From Flavobacterium lipolyticum (GTDB lineage: Bacteria; Bacteroidota; Bacteroidia; Flavobacteriales; Flavobacteriaceae): 64,000 bases of DNA. The position numbers and the translations under genes were made by a program. Position 1 is the stretch's first letter. Every line of letters begins with the position of its first letter. The stretch lies in contig NZ_JAJJMN010000001.1 of assembly GCF_020905335.1 (NCBI RefSeq), positions 1-64,000 on the forward strand, written 5' to 3'. Positions 47,379-54,248 of this stretch are shown here, piece by piece. The notes beneath the pieces are model-generated. The model was not told the origin of the DNA and made no database searches. It worked only from the letters and a program-made list of their open reading frames with translations.

Positions 47379-47390
47379 TATTTAAGTTTT

Positions 47391-47419
47391 GAGTTATGAG
47401 TTATGGGTTATGGGTTATG
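47391..47419. repeat. GAGTTAT/GGGTTAT heptad repeat
   Basis: Four exact 7-bp units (GAGTTAT twice, GGGTTAT twice) in the upstream region of the SDR gene. Complementary units occur at 6436 and 60758. Confidence 0.85.
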
Positions 47420-47524
47420 TGGAGAAATTTTTAATTTCCAACACTTAACTTTAACTTTCAAAAGGGTCAAAAATAAAAAAATCCTCCATAAGGAAGACTA
47501 CTTTTAAATTAATTCTAAAAAAAA

Positions 47525-47559
47525 TCCCGAAAGATCGGGAACTAAAAAAAAAAAAAAAA
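47525..47559 (-). terminator. Terminator downstream of SRP RNA
   Basis: A run of 16 T on the minus strand (A47544-47559) directly follows the RNA, then a 6-bp hairpin TCCCGA/TCGGGA (47525-47540) and a second T run. The RNA hairpin plus the first T run would already be enough to terminate. Confidence 0.7.
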
Positions 47560-47560
47560 T

Positions 47561-47653
47561 GGCAAGCGACCTACATCGCACCGCTCAACCACGTACCCTT
47601 GCTATGTTCCCATCCTGGGGGAGTCTGCAGGAGCTGGTCGTGTAGGACTTGCC
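47561..47653 (-). ncRNA. ffs: Signal recognition particle RNA (4.5S type)
   Basis: About 93 nt forming one long hairpin: the ends GGCAAG and CTTGCC pair, as do CCTACA and TGTAGG. The minus-strand apex reads AGGAT-GGGAAC-ATAGCAAGG, matching the SRP domain IV layout AGGTC-CGGAAG-GNAGCAGCC with a GGAA tetraloop. It binds Ffh for targeting membrane proteins. A consensus promoter sits 5 nt from the proposed 5' end and a U-tract follows the 3' end, so strand and limits agree. I saw no Alu domain, so it is the small type. Confidence 0.85.
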
Positions 47654-47657
47654 GGTG

Positions 47658-47687
47658 CAAATATACAATCTTTTTATATTTTTGCAA
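47658..47687 (-). promoter_or_regulatory. Promoter of SRP RNA
   Basis: Minus strand: TTG (47687-47685), exact 19-nt spacer, TATATTTG (47665-47658). It is a perfect match to the Bacteroidetes consensus; the start would fall at ~47653. Confidence 0.85.
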
Positions 47688-47691
47688 GACC

Positions 47692-47723
47692 TTTGTTGCT
47701 ATAAAAATATCATCGTATATTGG
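47692..47723 (+). promoter_or_regulatory. Promoter of the glutaminyl cyclase gene
   Basis: TTTG, 20-nt spacer, TATATTGG (one mismatch), 19 nt before the ATG at 47743. Its -33 element is 4 bp from that of the divergent SRP promoter. Confidence 0.6.
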
Positions 47724-47742
47724 CTTATTCAAATTTTAAACT

Positions 47743-48795
47743 ATGAAAAATTATAACTTCCTAACTGTCATTTTATTAGGAATCACATTAATTGGATGTG
47801 GAGATACAAAAAAAGGTGAAAATTCTTTGTTTACTATCGATGATTCGGCTTTTCCGGCCCATTTTTTACCTCAGGAAGCCATTTCGATCGGTGTTTTAAA
47901 CCCAAATTCGAAAGAAATCGACAGCATTGCCTACTTTGTAAACGATAAAAAAGTGGGAAGCACTAAAGGTGCGGAAAAATTCAAATTTGAATTAAAAGAA
48001 CAAAGATTAGGATATCAGTACCTAAAAGCTACCGTTTATTTTGGATCAGATTCCTCAGATGCTACTAAACGTGTGGAGCTGGTTTCTAATATAGAACCTA
48101 AATTATTAAAATATAAAATAATCAATACCTATCCGCACGACAAACAAGCTTTTACTGAAGGATTAGAGTTCTATAAAGACACTTTATACGAAAGCACCGG
48201 TCAGGAAGGAGCCTCTTACTTAAGAAAATACGATTATAAAACCGGGAAAATTTTCAAGCAAATTGATTTAGACAAAAAATACTTTGGTGAAGGTATTACG
48301 TTCATCAACGGCAAATTATTTCAGCTAACCTGGCAAAACAAAACAGGTTTTATCTACAATGCCAACACTTTAAAACTGGAAAAAACCTTTGCTTACGAGA
48401 AAGATATCGAAGGCTGGGGAATGACGAATGACGGGAAATACATTTATCAAACGGACAAAACCGAAAAAATCTGGAAAATGGATCCTGCCACGCAAAAAAT
48501 GATAGATTACATCAACGTATACTCGGGAACTTCAAAAATTAAAGCCATTAATGAATTGGAGTGGATTAACGGAAAAATCTATACCAACGTTTGGTTTAAG
48601 GACGCTATTGCTGTCGTAAACCCTGTTTCCGGAGCCGTTGAAGGAATTCTGGACATGTCAGGATTACGCAAATTGATGACTGATGTGACTAAAGATGACG
48701 TTTTAAACGGAATTGCTTACAACCCCAAAACTAAAACTATTTTTGTTACCGGTAAAAACTGGAGCAAAATCTTCGAAATAACCGTTTCAGAATAA
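47743..48795 (+). CDS. Glutaminyl-peptide cyclotransferase, lipoprotein
   Basis: The 350-residue protein has lipobox LIGC (Cys ~20). After a ~100-residue N-terminal beta-sandwich, residues ~115-350 form the five-bladed beta-propeller of the plant-type glutamine cyclotransferase family (YPHDKQAFTEGLEF, YESTGQEGASYLRKYD, FGEGITFINGKLFQLTW, EGWGMTNDGKYIY, INELEWINGKIYTNVW). The enzyme makes pyroglutamate at N-terminal Gln; many T9SS and periplasmic proteins of Bacteroidetes start with Gln after signal cleavage, as the AQ-ending signals in this window do. The lipid anchor puts it in the envelope, where it would find such substrates. Confidence 0.92.
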   Translation: MKNYNFLTVILLGITLIGCGDTKKGENSLFTIDDSAFPAHFLPQEAISIGVLNPNSKEIDSIAYFVNDKKVGSTKGAEKFKFELKEQRLGYQYLKATVYFGSDSSDATKRVELVSNIEPKLLKYKIINTYPHDKQAFTEGLEFYKDTLYESTGQEGASYLRKYDYKTGKIFKQIDLDKKYFGEGITFINGKLFQLTWQNKTGFIYNANTLKLEKTFAYEKDIEGWGMTNDGKYIYQTDKTEKIWKMDPATQKMIDYINVYSGTSKIKAINELEWINGKIYTNVWFKDAIAVVNPVSGAVEGILDMSGLRKLMTDVTKDDVLNGIAYNPKTKTIFVTGKNWSKIFEITVSE

Positions 48796-48804
48796 GATAA
48801 TTAA

Positions 48805-48880
48805 GAACAAATTTTCAAACACAGATTTCACTAATTTCACTAATCTATTGTGTGATAATTGTGAAATTTGTGCTTTTTAC
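48805..48880. repeat. Imperfect inverted repeat (TTTCACTAA type)
   Basis: AAACACAGATTTCACTAATTTCAC on the left pairs with GTGAAATTTGTG on the right. It is related to the larger elements at 53814 and 54119. It separates the cyclase gene from hutI and may act as terminator. Confidence 0.6.
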
Positions 48881-48896
48881 TTTATACCTCAAAATA

Positions 48897-50138
48897 ATGA
48901 CAACTCTTATAACAAACATAAAAGAATTACTTCAGGTCCGCGAAACTTCAGTCACTAAAGTTTCCGGAGCAGAAATGGCCATACTTCCAACACTGAAAAA
49001 TGCCTATTTAATTCTAAAAGACGATCTTATTCAGGATTATGGTCTGATGGAAAATCTTCCTGAAACCAATGCCGATCTGACAATCGATGCAACTGGACGA
49101 GTTATACTGCCTACGTGGTGCGACAGCCACACCCACATTGTATATGCAGGGAATCGCGAACAGGAATTTGTAGACCGCATCAATGGATTTTCGTATGAAG
49201 AAATTGCGAATCGTGGCGGTGGCATTCTAAACTCGGCTAAAAAACTCAATGAAACTACTGAAGAGGAAATCTACGAGCAGTCGAAACTTCGTTTAGAAGA
49301 AGTCATGCATTTGGGAACCGGAGCGGTAGAAATTAAATCAGGTTACGGACTAACTATCGAAGGCGAACTCAAAATGCTTCGCGTAATTCAAAAATTAGCT
49401 CAGAATTATCCGATTGCCATAAAAGCCACTTTTCTGGGAGCACATGCCTTCCCTTTGCATTACAAAGAAAACAAAGCAGGTTACATTGATGAAATCATCA
49501 CCAAAATGCTGCCTGAGATTGCCCAAAACAAACTGGCCGATTACATAGATGCCTTTTGTGAAACTGGTTACTTTTCAGTTGAAGAAACAGAAAAAATCAT
49601 GGAAGCCGGAATACAATTTGGGCTGAAACCTAAAATTCATGTGAACCAATTCAATTCTATTGGCGGAATACAGGCTGGAATCAAATACAACGCCCTTTCA
49701 GTGGATCATCTTGAAATTATGAACCCGGAAGACATTGAGGCTTTAAAAAACACCGAAACGATGCCTGTTGCTTTACCGTCCTGTTCTTATTTTTTAAGCA
49801 TTCCTTACACCCCGGCTCGTGAAATGATAAAAGCAGGTCTGCCAATTGCCCTGGCTACAGATTTCAACCCAGGTTCTACTCCATCCGGAAACATGAATTT
49901 TGTCGTTGCAACGGCTTGTATTAAAATGAAAATGACTCCTGAAGAAGCTATAAATGCCGCTACTATAAATGGCGCCTACGCAATGGGAATTTCAGAAACA
50001 CACGGAAGTATCACCAGAGGAAAAAAAGCCAATCTGATCCTTACAAAACCCGTTTCCTCTTACTATCAAATTCCTTACGCTTTTGGAAGCAATCTTATCG
50101 AAAGTGTTTTTCTTGAAGGAAAAATTCTAAAACAGTAA
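48897..50138 (+). CDS. hutI: Imidazolonepropionase
   Basis: The 413-residue amidohydrolase-fold enzyme opens the imidazolone ring in histidine degradation, giving formiminoglutamate. Metal motif SHTHIVYAG (~77-85), substrate region NREQEFVDRINGFSYEEIANRGGG, GAVEIKSGYGL, LGAHAFP, CETGYFSVEE and ATDFNPGSTPSGN are all there. ATG 48897 (MTTLITNIKELL) is the normal start; the longer frame reads through an intergenic repeat. The next step, formimidoylglutamase, is at 51384, but a minus-strand gene lies between them. hutH and hutU are not in the window. Confidence 0.95.
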   Translation: MTTLITNIKELLQVRETSVTKVSGAEMAILPTLKNAYLILKDDLIQDYGLMENLPETNADLTIDATGRVILPTWCDSHTHIVYAGNREQEFVDRINGFSYEEIANRGGGILNSAKKLNETTEEEIYEQSKLRLEEVMHLGTGAVEIKSGYGLTIEGELKMLRVIQKLAQNYPIAIKATFLGAHAFPLHYKENKAGYIDEIITKMLPEIAQNKLADYIDAFCETGYFSVEETEKIMEAGIQFGLKPKIHVNQFNSIGGIQAGIKYNALSVDHLEIMNPEDIEALKNTETMPVALPSCSYFLSIPYTPAREMIKAGLPIALATDFNPGSTPSGNMNFVVATACIKMKMTPEEAINAATINGAYAMGISETHGSITRGKKANLILTKPVSSYYQIPYAFGSNLIESVFLEGKILKQ

Positions 50139-50162
50139 AATAATCGCTAGAAGAAAATTGTT

Positions 50163-50315
50163 TTAACACATAGAAACATAAGCTCTGTACTGGTACAAAA
50201 AAGGCGCTCCACTTTAAATAAGCCACATAACACTATGTAAACGAAACGTGCCTCTCCAACCTTCTTTTAGAGCTGTAAAAATCTATGTTTCTACGTGCTA
50301 AAATTAAATTTCATT
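50163..50315. repeat. Long imperfect inverted repeat (ACACATAGAAACATA type)
   Basis: AACACATAGAAACATA (~50163-50179) pairs with TCTATGTTTCTACGTG (~50282-50297). The interior has further matches (CACATAACACTATGT). A related element lies at 54000-54090. Confidence 0.7.
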
Positions 50316-50341
50316 CGAGTTTACCCAACGCGTTAAAGCAT

Positions 50342-50375
50342 AAAAAAGGTCTGTGAAAAATCACAGACCTTTTTT
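50342..50375. terminator. Bidirectional terminator between hutI and the coiled-coil gene
   Basis: Perfect stem AAAAAGGTCTGTGA/TCACAGACCTTTTT with a 4-nt loop. It is 32 nt past the stop of the minus gene. Confidence 0.9.
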
Positions 50376-50406
50376 ACTTTTAGTGGTATTTGTCCTAAAC
50401 GGCGTA

Positions 50407-51285
50407 TTATCTTAAAGTGAAACTAGTTTTAGAAACTAATTCGTCATTGTCAAAAACGTTAATAAAGTAAGTTCCTTTTTCGAAATCTTTACCAATTAAA
50501 TCTTCTGAAACGTTTACTGTTTTATTTTCATATTTCACAGTAGTTTTAAAGCTATACGTTAAAGTATTATCTCCAAAGCTTTCTGTTTTCTTTTCTCCTA
50601 AAACATTGTTTTTAGAATCAATAACCTGAACATAGTACGTTTTATCTCCTGATTTAGCGATTTGATTTTCAGCAATTGTAAAGCTTACTTTCAATACATC
50701 AGCACGGCTTGCTTTATCAGTTTCAATTTGCTTACCAGAGCTTCTTACTTTATAAGCAATTGTTTTAGTATTTAAGACTGATAATTTAGCTCCTTTTTCA
50801 ACTGTTTTAGCCAATTCTTCGTTTTGACCAACCAAAACTTCATTGTATTTCTTAGACTCTCCTAACACTACAATTGTACTGTCTCTTTGAACTGTTAAAA
50901 CACCATTTTGTTTTTTCAACTCATCGTTTTCAGCAACTAAAGTTTTCATTTTACCTTGCATTGCCTGAACTTGTGATCTGTACTTAGAAACATCTCCTTT
51001 AGATTTATTTAAATCATCCATAAGAGCGACTACTTTATCTCTTTCCTGAATTAACTCATCAGACATTGAAGTATTTTCAGCAATCGCAGCATCATAAGTT
51101 GCTTTTAATTCCTGTAAATCTTTCATAACAGATTCTTTTTCTGTCATTGTCGTTGTAAGTTCAGTTTTAACTACATCTGTATCAGATGATAATTTAAAAA
51201 TATACACTAAGCTACCAATCAGTAGGACTGCTAAAACTGCGATTACCGCTTTTAGACTTGAGTTGTTGTTCTTTGGGTTTTCCAT
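50407..51285 (-). CDS. Membrane-anchored coiled-coil protein of unknown function
   Basis: The 292-residue protein has one N-terminal membrane segment (AVIAVLAVLLIGSLVYIF, ~13-30) with a short cytoplasmic head. A long heptad coiled coil spans ~38-165 (KATYDAAIAENTSMSDELIQ and onward). A C-terminal beta-rich domain (~180-292: KVSFTIAENQIAKSGDKTYY, GKDFEKGTYFINVFDNDELV) would lie in the periplasm. Similar proteins are widespread and conserved in flavobacteria without assigned function. No enzyme motif is seen. It is a single gene between hut genes on the opposite strand. Confidence 0.8.
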   Translation of the reverse strand: MENPKNNNSSLKAVIAVLAVLLIGSLVYIFKLSSDTDVVKTELTTTMTEKESVMKDLQELKATYDAAIAENTSMSDELIQERDKVVALMDDLNKSKGDVSKYRSQVQAMQGKMKTLVAENDELKKQNGVLTVQRDSTIVVLGESKKYNEVLVGQNEELAKTVEKGAKLSVLNTKTIAYKVRSSGKQIETDKASRADVLKVSFTIAENQIAKSGDKTYYVQVIDSKNNVLGEKKTESFGDNTLTYSFKTTVKYENKTVNVSEDLIGKDFEKGTYFINVFDNDELVSKTSFTLR

Positions 51286-51307
51286 ATTTAAAAAATTTTC
51301 TTTAAAA

Positions 51308-51315
51308 CAAATTTA
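51308..51315 (-). promoter_or_regulatory. -7 element of the coiled-coil gene
   Basis: Minus-strand TAAATTTG fits TAnnTTTG, 23 nt before the ATG at 51285. Confidence 0.5.
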
Positions 51316-51357
51316 AGAATTAATATAAGGTAATAACGTAAGTTGCCACAATTATAT

Positions 51358-51365
51358 TATTTTTG
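51358..51365 (+). promoter_or_regulatory. -7 element of hutG
   Basis: TATTTTTG fits TAnnTTTG, 18 nt before ATG 51384. It rules out the in-frame TTG at 51363 as start, since that TTG lies in the element itself. Confidence 0.55.
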
Positions 51366-51383
51366 GAAAATATTTTTTTTTTC

Positions 51384-52421
51384 ATGGAGAAACTAATTCC
51401 TTTTACTGTTAACGATTTGGCAAAAATCACCAATCATCGAAGTGGTGAAATAAAATTTGGAGAAAAAATGGTCATCATACCCAAAGGGGCTGACAAGATC
51501 AATTTTCTAAAAGGAAGTGAGGCCAAATATGTGCTTTTTGGGATACCTGAAGATATTGGGGTACGCGCCAATTACGGCAGACCCGGAGCAGCATCGGCAT
51601 GGGAAAGTGCGATAAAAAGCATTGCCAATATTCAGCACAATCGTTTCTCTAAAGGCAGTCAGATTTTGGTTTTAGGACAGTTGGACGTTGCTCAGGAAAT
51701 GCGTGATGTCGAAAATCTTGATTTTAATGATATTGACGACAGGTCCAAGCTAAGTCAGTTAGTCGAAAAAATTGACAAAGAAGTTTCACACATTATCTTT
51801 ACACTTATAAAAGCTGGAAAAACACCTATCATAATTGGAGGCGGACACAATAATGCTTACGGAAATATAAAAGGATCGGCTTTAGCCAAAGGAAAACCAA
51901 TCAATGCTATTAATTTTGATGCACATTCTGATTTTAGAATCCTTGAAGGACGTCATAGCGGCAACGGTTTTTCGTATGCCTATGAGGAAGGTTTCTTAAA
52001 AAAATACTTCATTTTTGGTCTGCATGAAAACTATACTTCTAAAAGCGTTTTAGACATCATCAAAAAACTGGAAGACCGCGTTCGTTACAATACGTACGAC
52101 AGCGTCGGCATTCGCAGGGAAAAAGATTTTGACAGAGAAATGGCTTTGGCTTTAGAATTCATCAGAACAGATTCTTTTGGAATCGAAATCGATTTGGATG
52201 CTCTTCCGAACATTGCCAGCAGCGCGATGACCATCAGCGGTTTTTCAGTAGAACAAGTACGTCAGTTTGTTTCCTTTTTCGGGCAACATAAAAATGCGAC
52301 CTATCTGCATATTTGCGAAGGTGCGCCAGATTTGGCCGATTCTCCGAACAACAATTTAATTGGCAAGCTGATAGGCTATTTAGTAACTGATTTTATTAAA
52401 GCGAATAACGAAAAAATCTAA
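51384..52421 (+). CDS. hutG: Formimidoylglutamase-like arginase-family hydrolase
   Basis: The 345-residue ureohydrolase has manganese ligands in GGGHNNAYGN (~154-163), NFDAHSDFR (~180-188) and EIDLDALPN (~272-280). These fit the arginase/agmatinase/formiminoglutamase superfamily. Proximity to hutI suggests hydrolysis of formiminoglutamate to glutamate and formamide, but specificity cannot be read with certainty, and related flavobacterial proteins are annotated either way. ATG 51384 (MEKLIPFTVNDLAK) is supported by the -7 element at 51358. Confidence 0.85.
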   Translation: MEKLIPFTVNDLAKITNHRSGEIKFGEKMVIIPKGADKINFLKGSEAKYVLFGIPEDIGVRANYGRPGAASAWESAIKSIANIQHNRFSKGSQILVLGQLDVAQEMRDVENLDFNDIDDRSKLSQLVEKIDKEVSHIIFTLIKAGKTPIIIGGGHNNAYGNIKGSALAKGKPINAINFDAHSDFRILEGRHSGNGFSYAYEEGFLKKYFIFGLHENYTSKSVLDIIKKLEDRVRYNTYDSVGIRREKDFDREMALALEFIRTDSFGIEIDLDALPNIASSAMTISGFSVEQVRQFVSFFGQHKNATYLHICEGAPDLADSPNNNLIGKLIGYLVTDFIKANNEKI

Positions 52422-52505
52422 TCGCGACAGAAACTTTAACAATCAAAAAAAATAGGCGTTTGCCAAATAAAGCAATATTCAATTAAAGGATTAAACGAAT
52501 AAACC

Positions 52506-52513
52506 TATCTTTG
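52506..52513 (+). promoter_or_regulatory. -7 element of the helicase gene
   Basis: TATCTTTG fits TAnnTTTG, 45 nt before the ATG. Confidence 0.5.
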
Positions 52514-52558
52514 CACTGAATTTTAGTACTTAAAACTAAATTCTTAATAAGTCAAGAT

Positions 52559-53809
52559 ATGTTATTCGAAGATCTGTCACTCTCAAAAAGTATACAAAAA
52601 GCCGTATTTGAAGAAGGCTACTTAAATCCTACTCCTATTCAGGAACAATCGATCCCGATCGTTTTGTCAGGAAGAGATTTAATTGGCTGTGCACAAACCG
52701 GTACCGGAAAAACAGCAGCATTTGCTATTCCAATCATACATCAATTACACCGAATTGTAGGCTCGTCTAAAAAGGCCAAACAAGTTCGTGCTCTTATAGT
52801 TACTCCTACACGTGAATTAGCGGTTCAGATTGGACAAAGTTTTGACACTTATGCCAAATATACCAACTTAACACAATTGACTATTTTTGGAGGGGTTTCA
52901 CAAAATCCTCAGGTAGACACTCTAAAAAATGGAGTTGACATTTTAGTTGCAACCCCAGGCCGTTTACTTGATTTACACAAACAAGGATTCCTGGATCTCG
53001 ATCATTTACACACTTTAGTTCTGGATGAAGCCGATCAAATGCTGGACATGGGTTTTATCAATGATGTCAAAAAAATTGTTAAACTAACTCCTAAAAACAG
53101 GCAGACTTTATTGTTCTCTGCTACTATGCCGATTGCCATTCGCGAACTGGCTGAAATGTTTTTAAAAGACCCTGAAAAGGTAGAAGTTTCACCTGTTTCA
53201 TCAACGGCAGAAACAGTTGAGCAGCGCATTTACTTTGTAGAAAAAACAGAGAAAAGAAATTTATTGTATCATTTGATCAAAAATGAAAACCTGTCTAATG
53301 TGCTGGTTTTTTCAAGAACCAAACATGGTGCTGACAATGTGGTAAAAGCGCTTCGTAAAAAAGACATTCCTGCCGAGGCTATTCACGGAGATAAATCTCA
53401 AAATGCCAGACAGCGTGTTTTAGATGCGTTTAAAAACAAAGAAGTTGGCGTTCTTGTTGCAACTGATATTGCTGCAAGAGGAATCGATATTGACCAATTG
53501 CCTTTTGTTATCAATTTTGATTTACCCAACATTCCGGAGACTTATGTACACCGAATTGGACGTACGGGGCGTGCCGGAAATGGCGGAATTGCCATTTCGT
53601 TTTGCGGTAAAGACGAACAGCCTTACTGGAAAGACATTCAGAAACTTATAAAAGTAGAGGTAAAAACCATTACCGATCATCCTTACCCATGGCACTCAGG
53701 AAGCCCGGAGGCGACGGATGAAAAACCTAAAAACTCAAACCGAAGCGGTGGTGCTCATAAATCGAGAAAATCAAATGCTTCTAAACAAAATAAAAAACGC
53801 TGGTACTAA
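52559..53809 (+). CDS. rhlE: DEAD-box RNA helicase, RhlE type
   Basis: The 416-residue protein has the Q motif region (PTPIQEQSIPI), Walker A AQTGTGKTAAF (~45-55), PTRELAVQ, TPGRLLD, DEAD (in LVLDEADQMLD ~155), SAT, and C-terminal motifs VATDIAARGIDI and HRIGRTGRAG. A basic, Ser/Asn/Lys-rich tail (~380-416, SRKSNASKQNKKRWY) probably binds RNA. It unwinds structured RNA, in ribosome assembly or mRNA decay. The tail is short compared with E. coli RhlE. Confidence 0.94.
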   Translation: MLFEDLSLSKSIQKAVFEEGYLNPTPIQEQSIPIVLSGRDLIGCAQTGTGKTAAFAIPIIHQLHRIVGSSKKAKQVRALIVTPTRELAVQIGQSFDTYAKYTNLTQLTIFGGVSQNPQVDTLKNGVDILVATPGRLLDLHKQGFLDLDHLHTLVLDEADQMLDMGFINDVKKIVKLTPKNRQTLLFSATMPIAIRELAEMFLKDPEKVEVSPVSSTAETVEQRIYFVEKTEKRNLLYHLIKNENLSNVLVFSRTKHGADNVVKALRKKDIPAEAIHGDKSQNARQRVLDAFKNKEVGVLVATDIAARGIDIDQLPFVINFDLPNIPETYVHRIGRTGRAGNGGIAISFCGKDEQPYWKDIQKLIKVEVKTITDHPYPWHSGSPEATDEKPKNSNRSGGAHKSRKSNASKQNKKRWY

Positions 53810-53813
53810 AATT

Positions 53814-54243
53814 ACCGTGTGGGCACAAGTATAAAAAATAACACGAATTGCACAAATTGTCACTAATTTGTTTATGGAATTAATTTCACAGACAAGGTTA
53901 TCCTTTTAAGATTTGTGCAAATTTGTGAAATTTGTGTTCACACGGTAGACTACAACTATCCCGTTTAGTATCAATATTTTACTATATTGGGGATAACTTT
54001 AACACATAGCAACATAGGTGCTACACCTGCAAAAAAGACGTTTCACTACATTTAAATGCACACATCTTGCTATGTGAAAGTTTTTTTTGCATCCTCTTTT
54101 AAGGAACGATAATGAGCTACCGTGTGGATACAAGTATGAAAAGCAACACGAAATACCCCTAATTTGTTTGTGAAATTAATTTCACAAAAAAGGTTAACCT
54201 ATTCAAATTTGTGCAAATTAGTGGAATTTGTGTTCAGACTTCC
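53814..54243. repeat. Two related ~130-bp palindromic elements and a third inverted repeat
   Basis: This 439-bp gap holds no gene. Element 1 (53814-53946) has inverted ends ACCGTGTG/CACACGGT and an inner stem of CACGAATTGCACAAATT-type against AATTTGTGCAAATTTGTG. Element 2 (54119-~54241) repeats it with drift, including ACCGTGTG, but the right end is lost. Between them, CACATAGCAA (~54004) pairs with TTGCTATGTG (~54070) followed by eight T. They look like small non-coding mobile-like repeats. Confidence 0.75.
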
Positions 54244-54248
54244 GGATA

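Noticed and set aside
47561..47653. tRNA or riboswitch on the plus strand
   Set aside because: No cloverleaf or known aptamer core is present; the apex, promoter and U-tract all fit SRP RNA on the minus strand.
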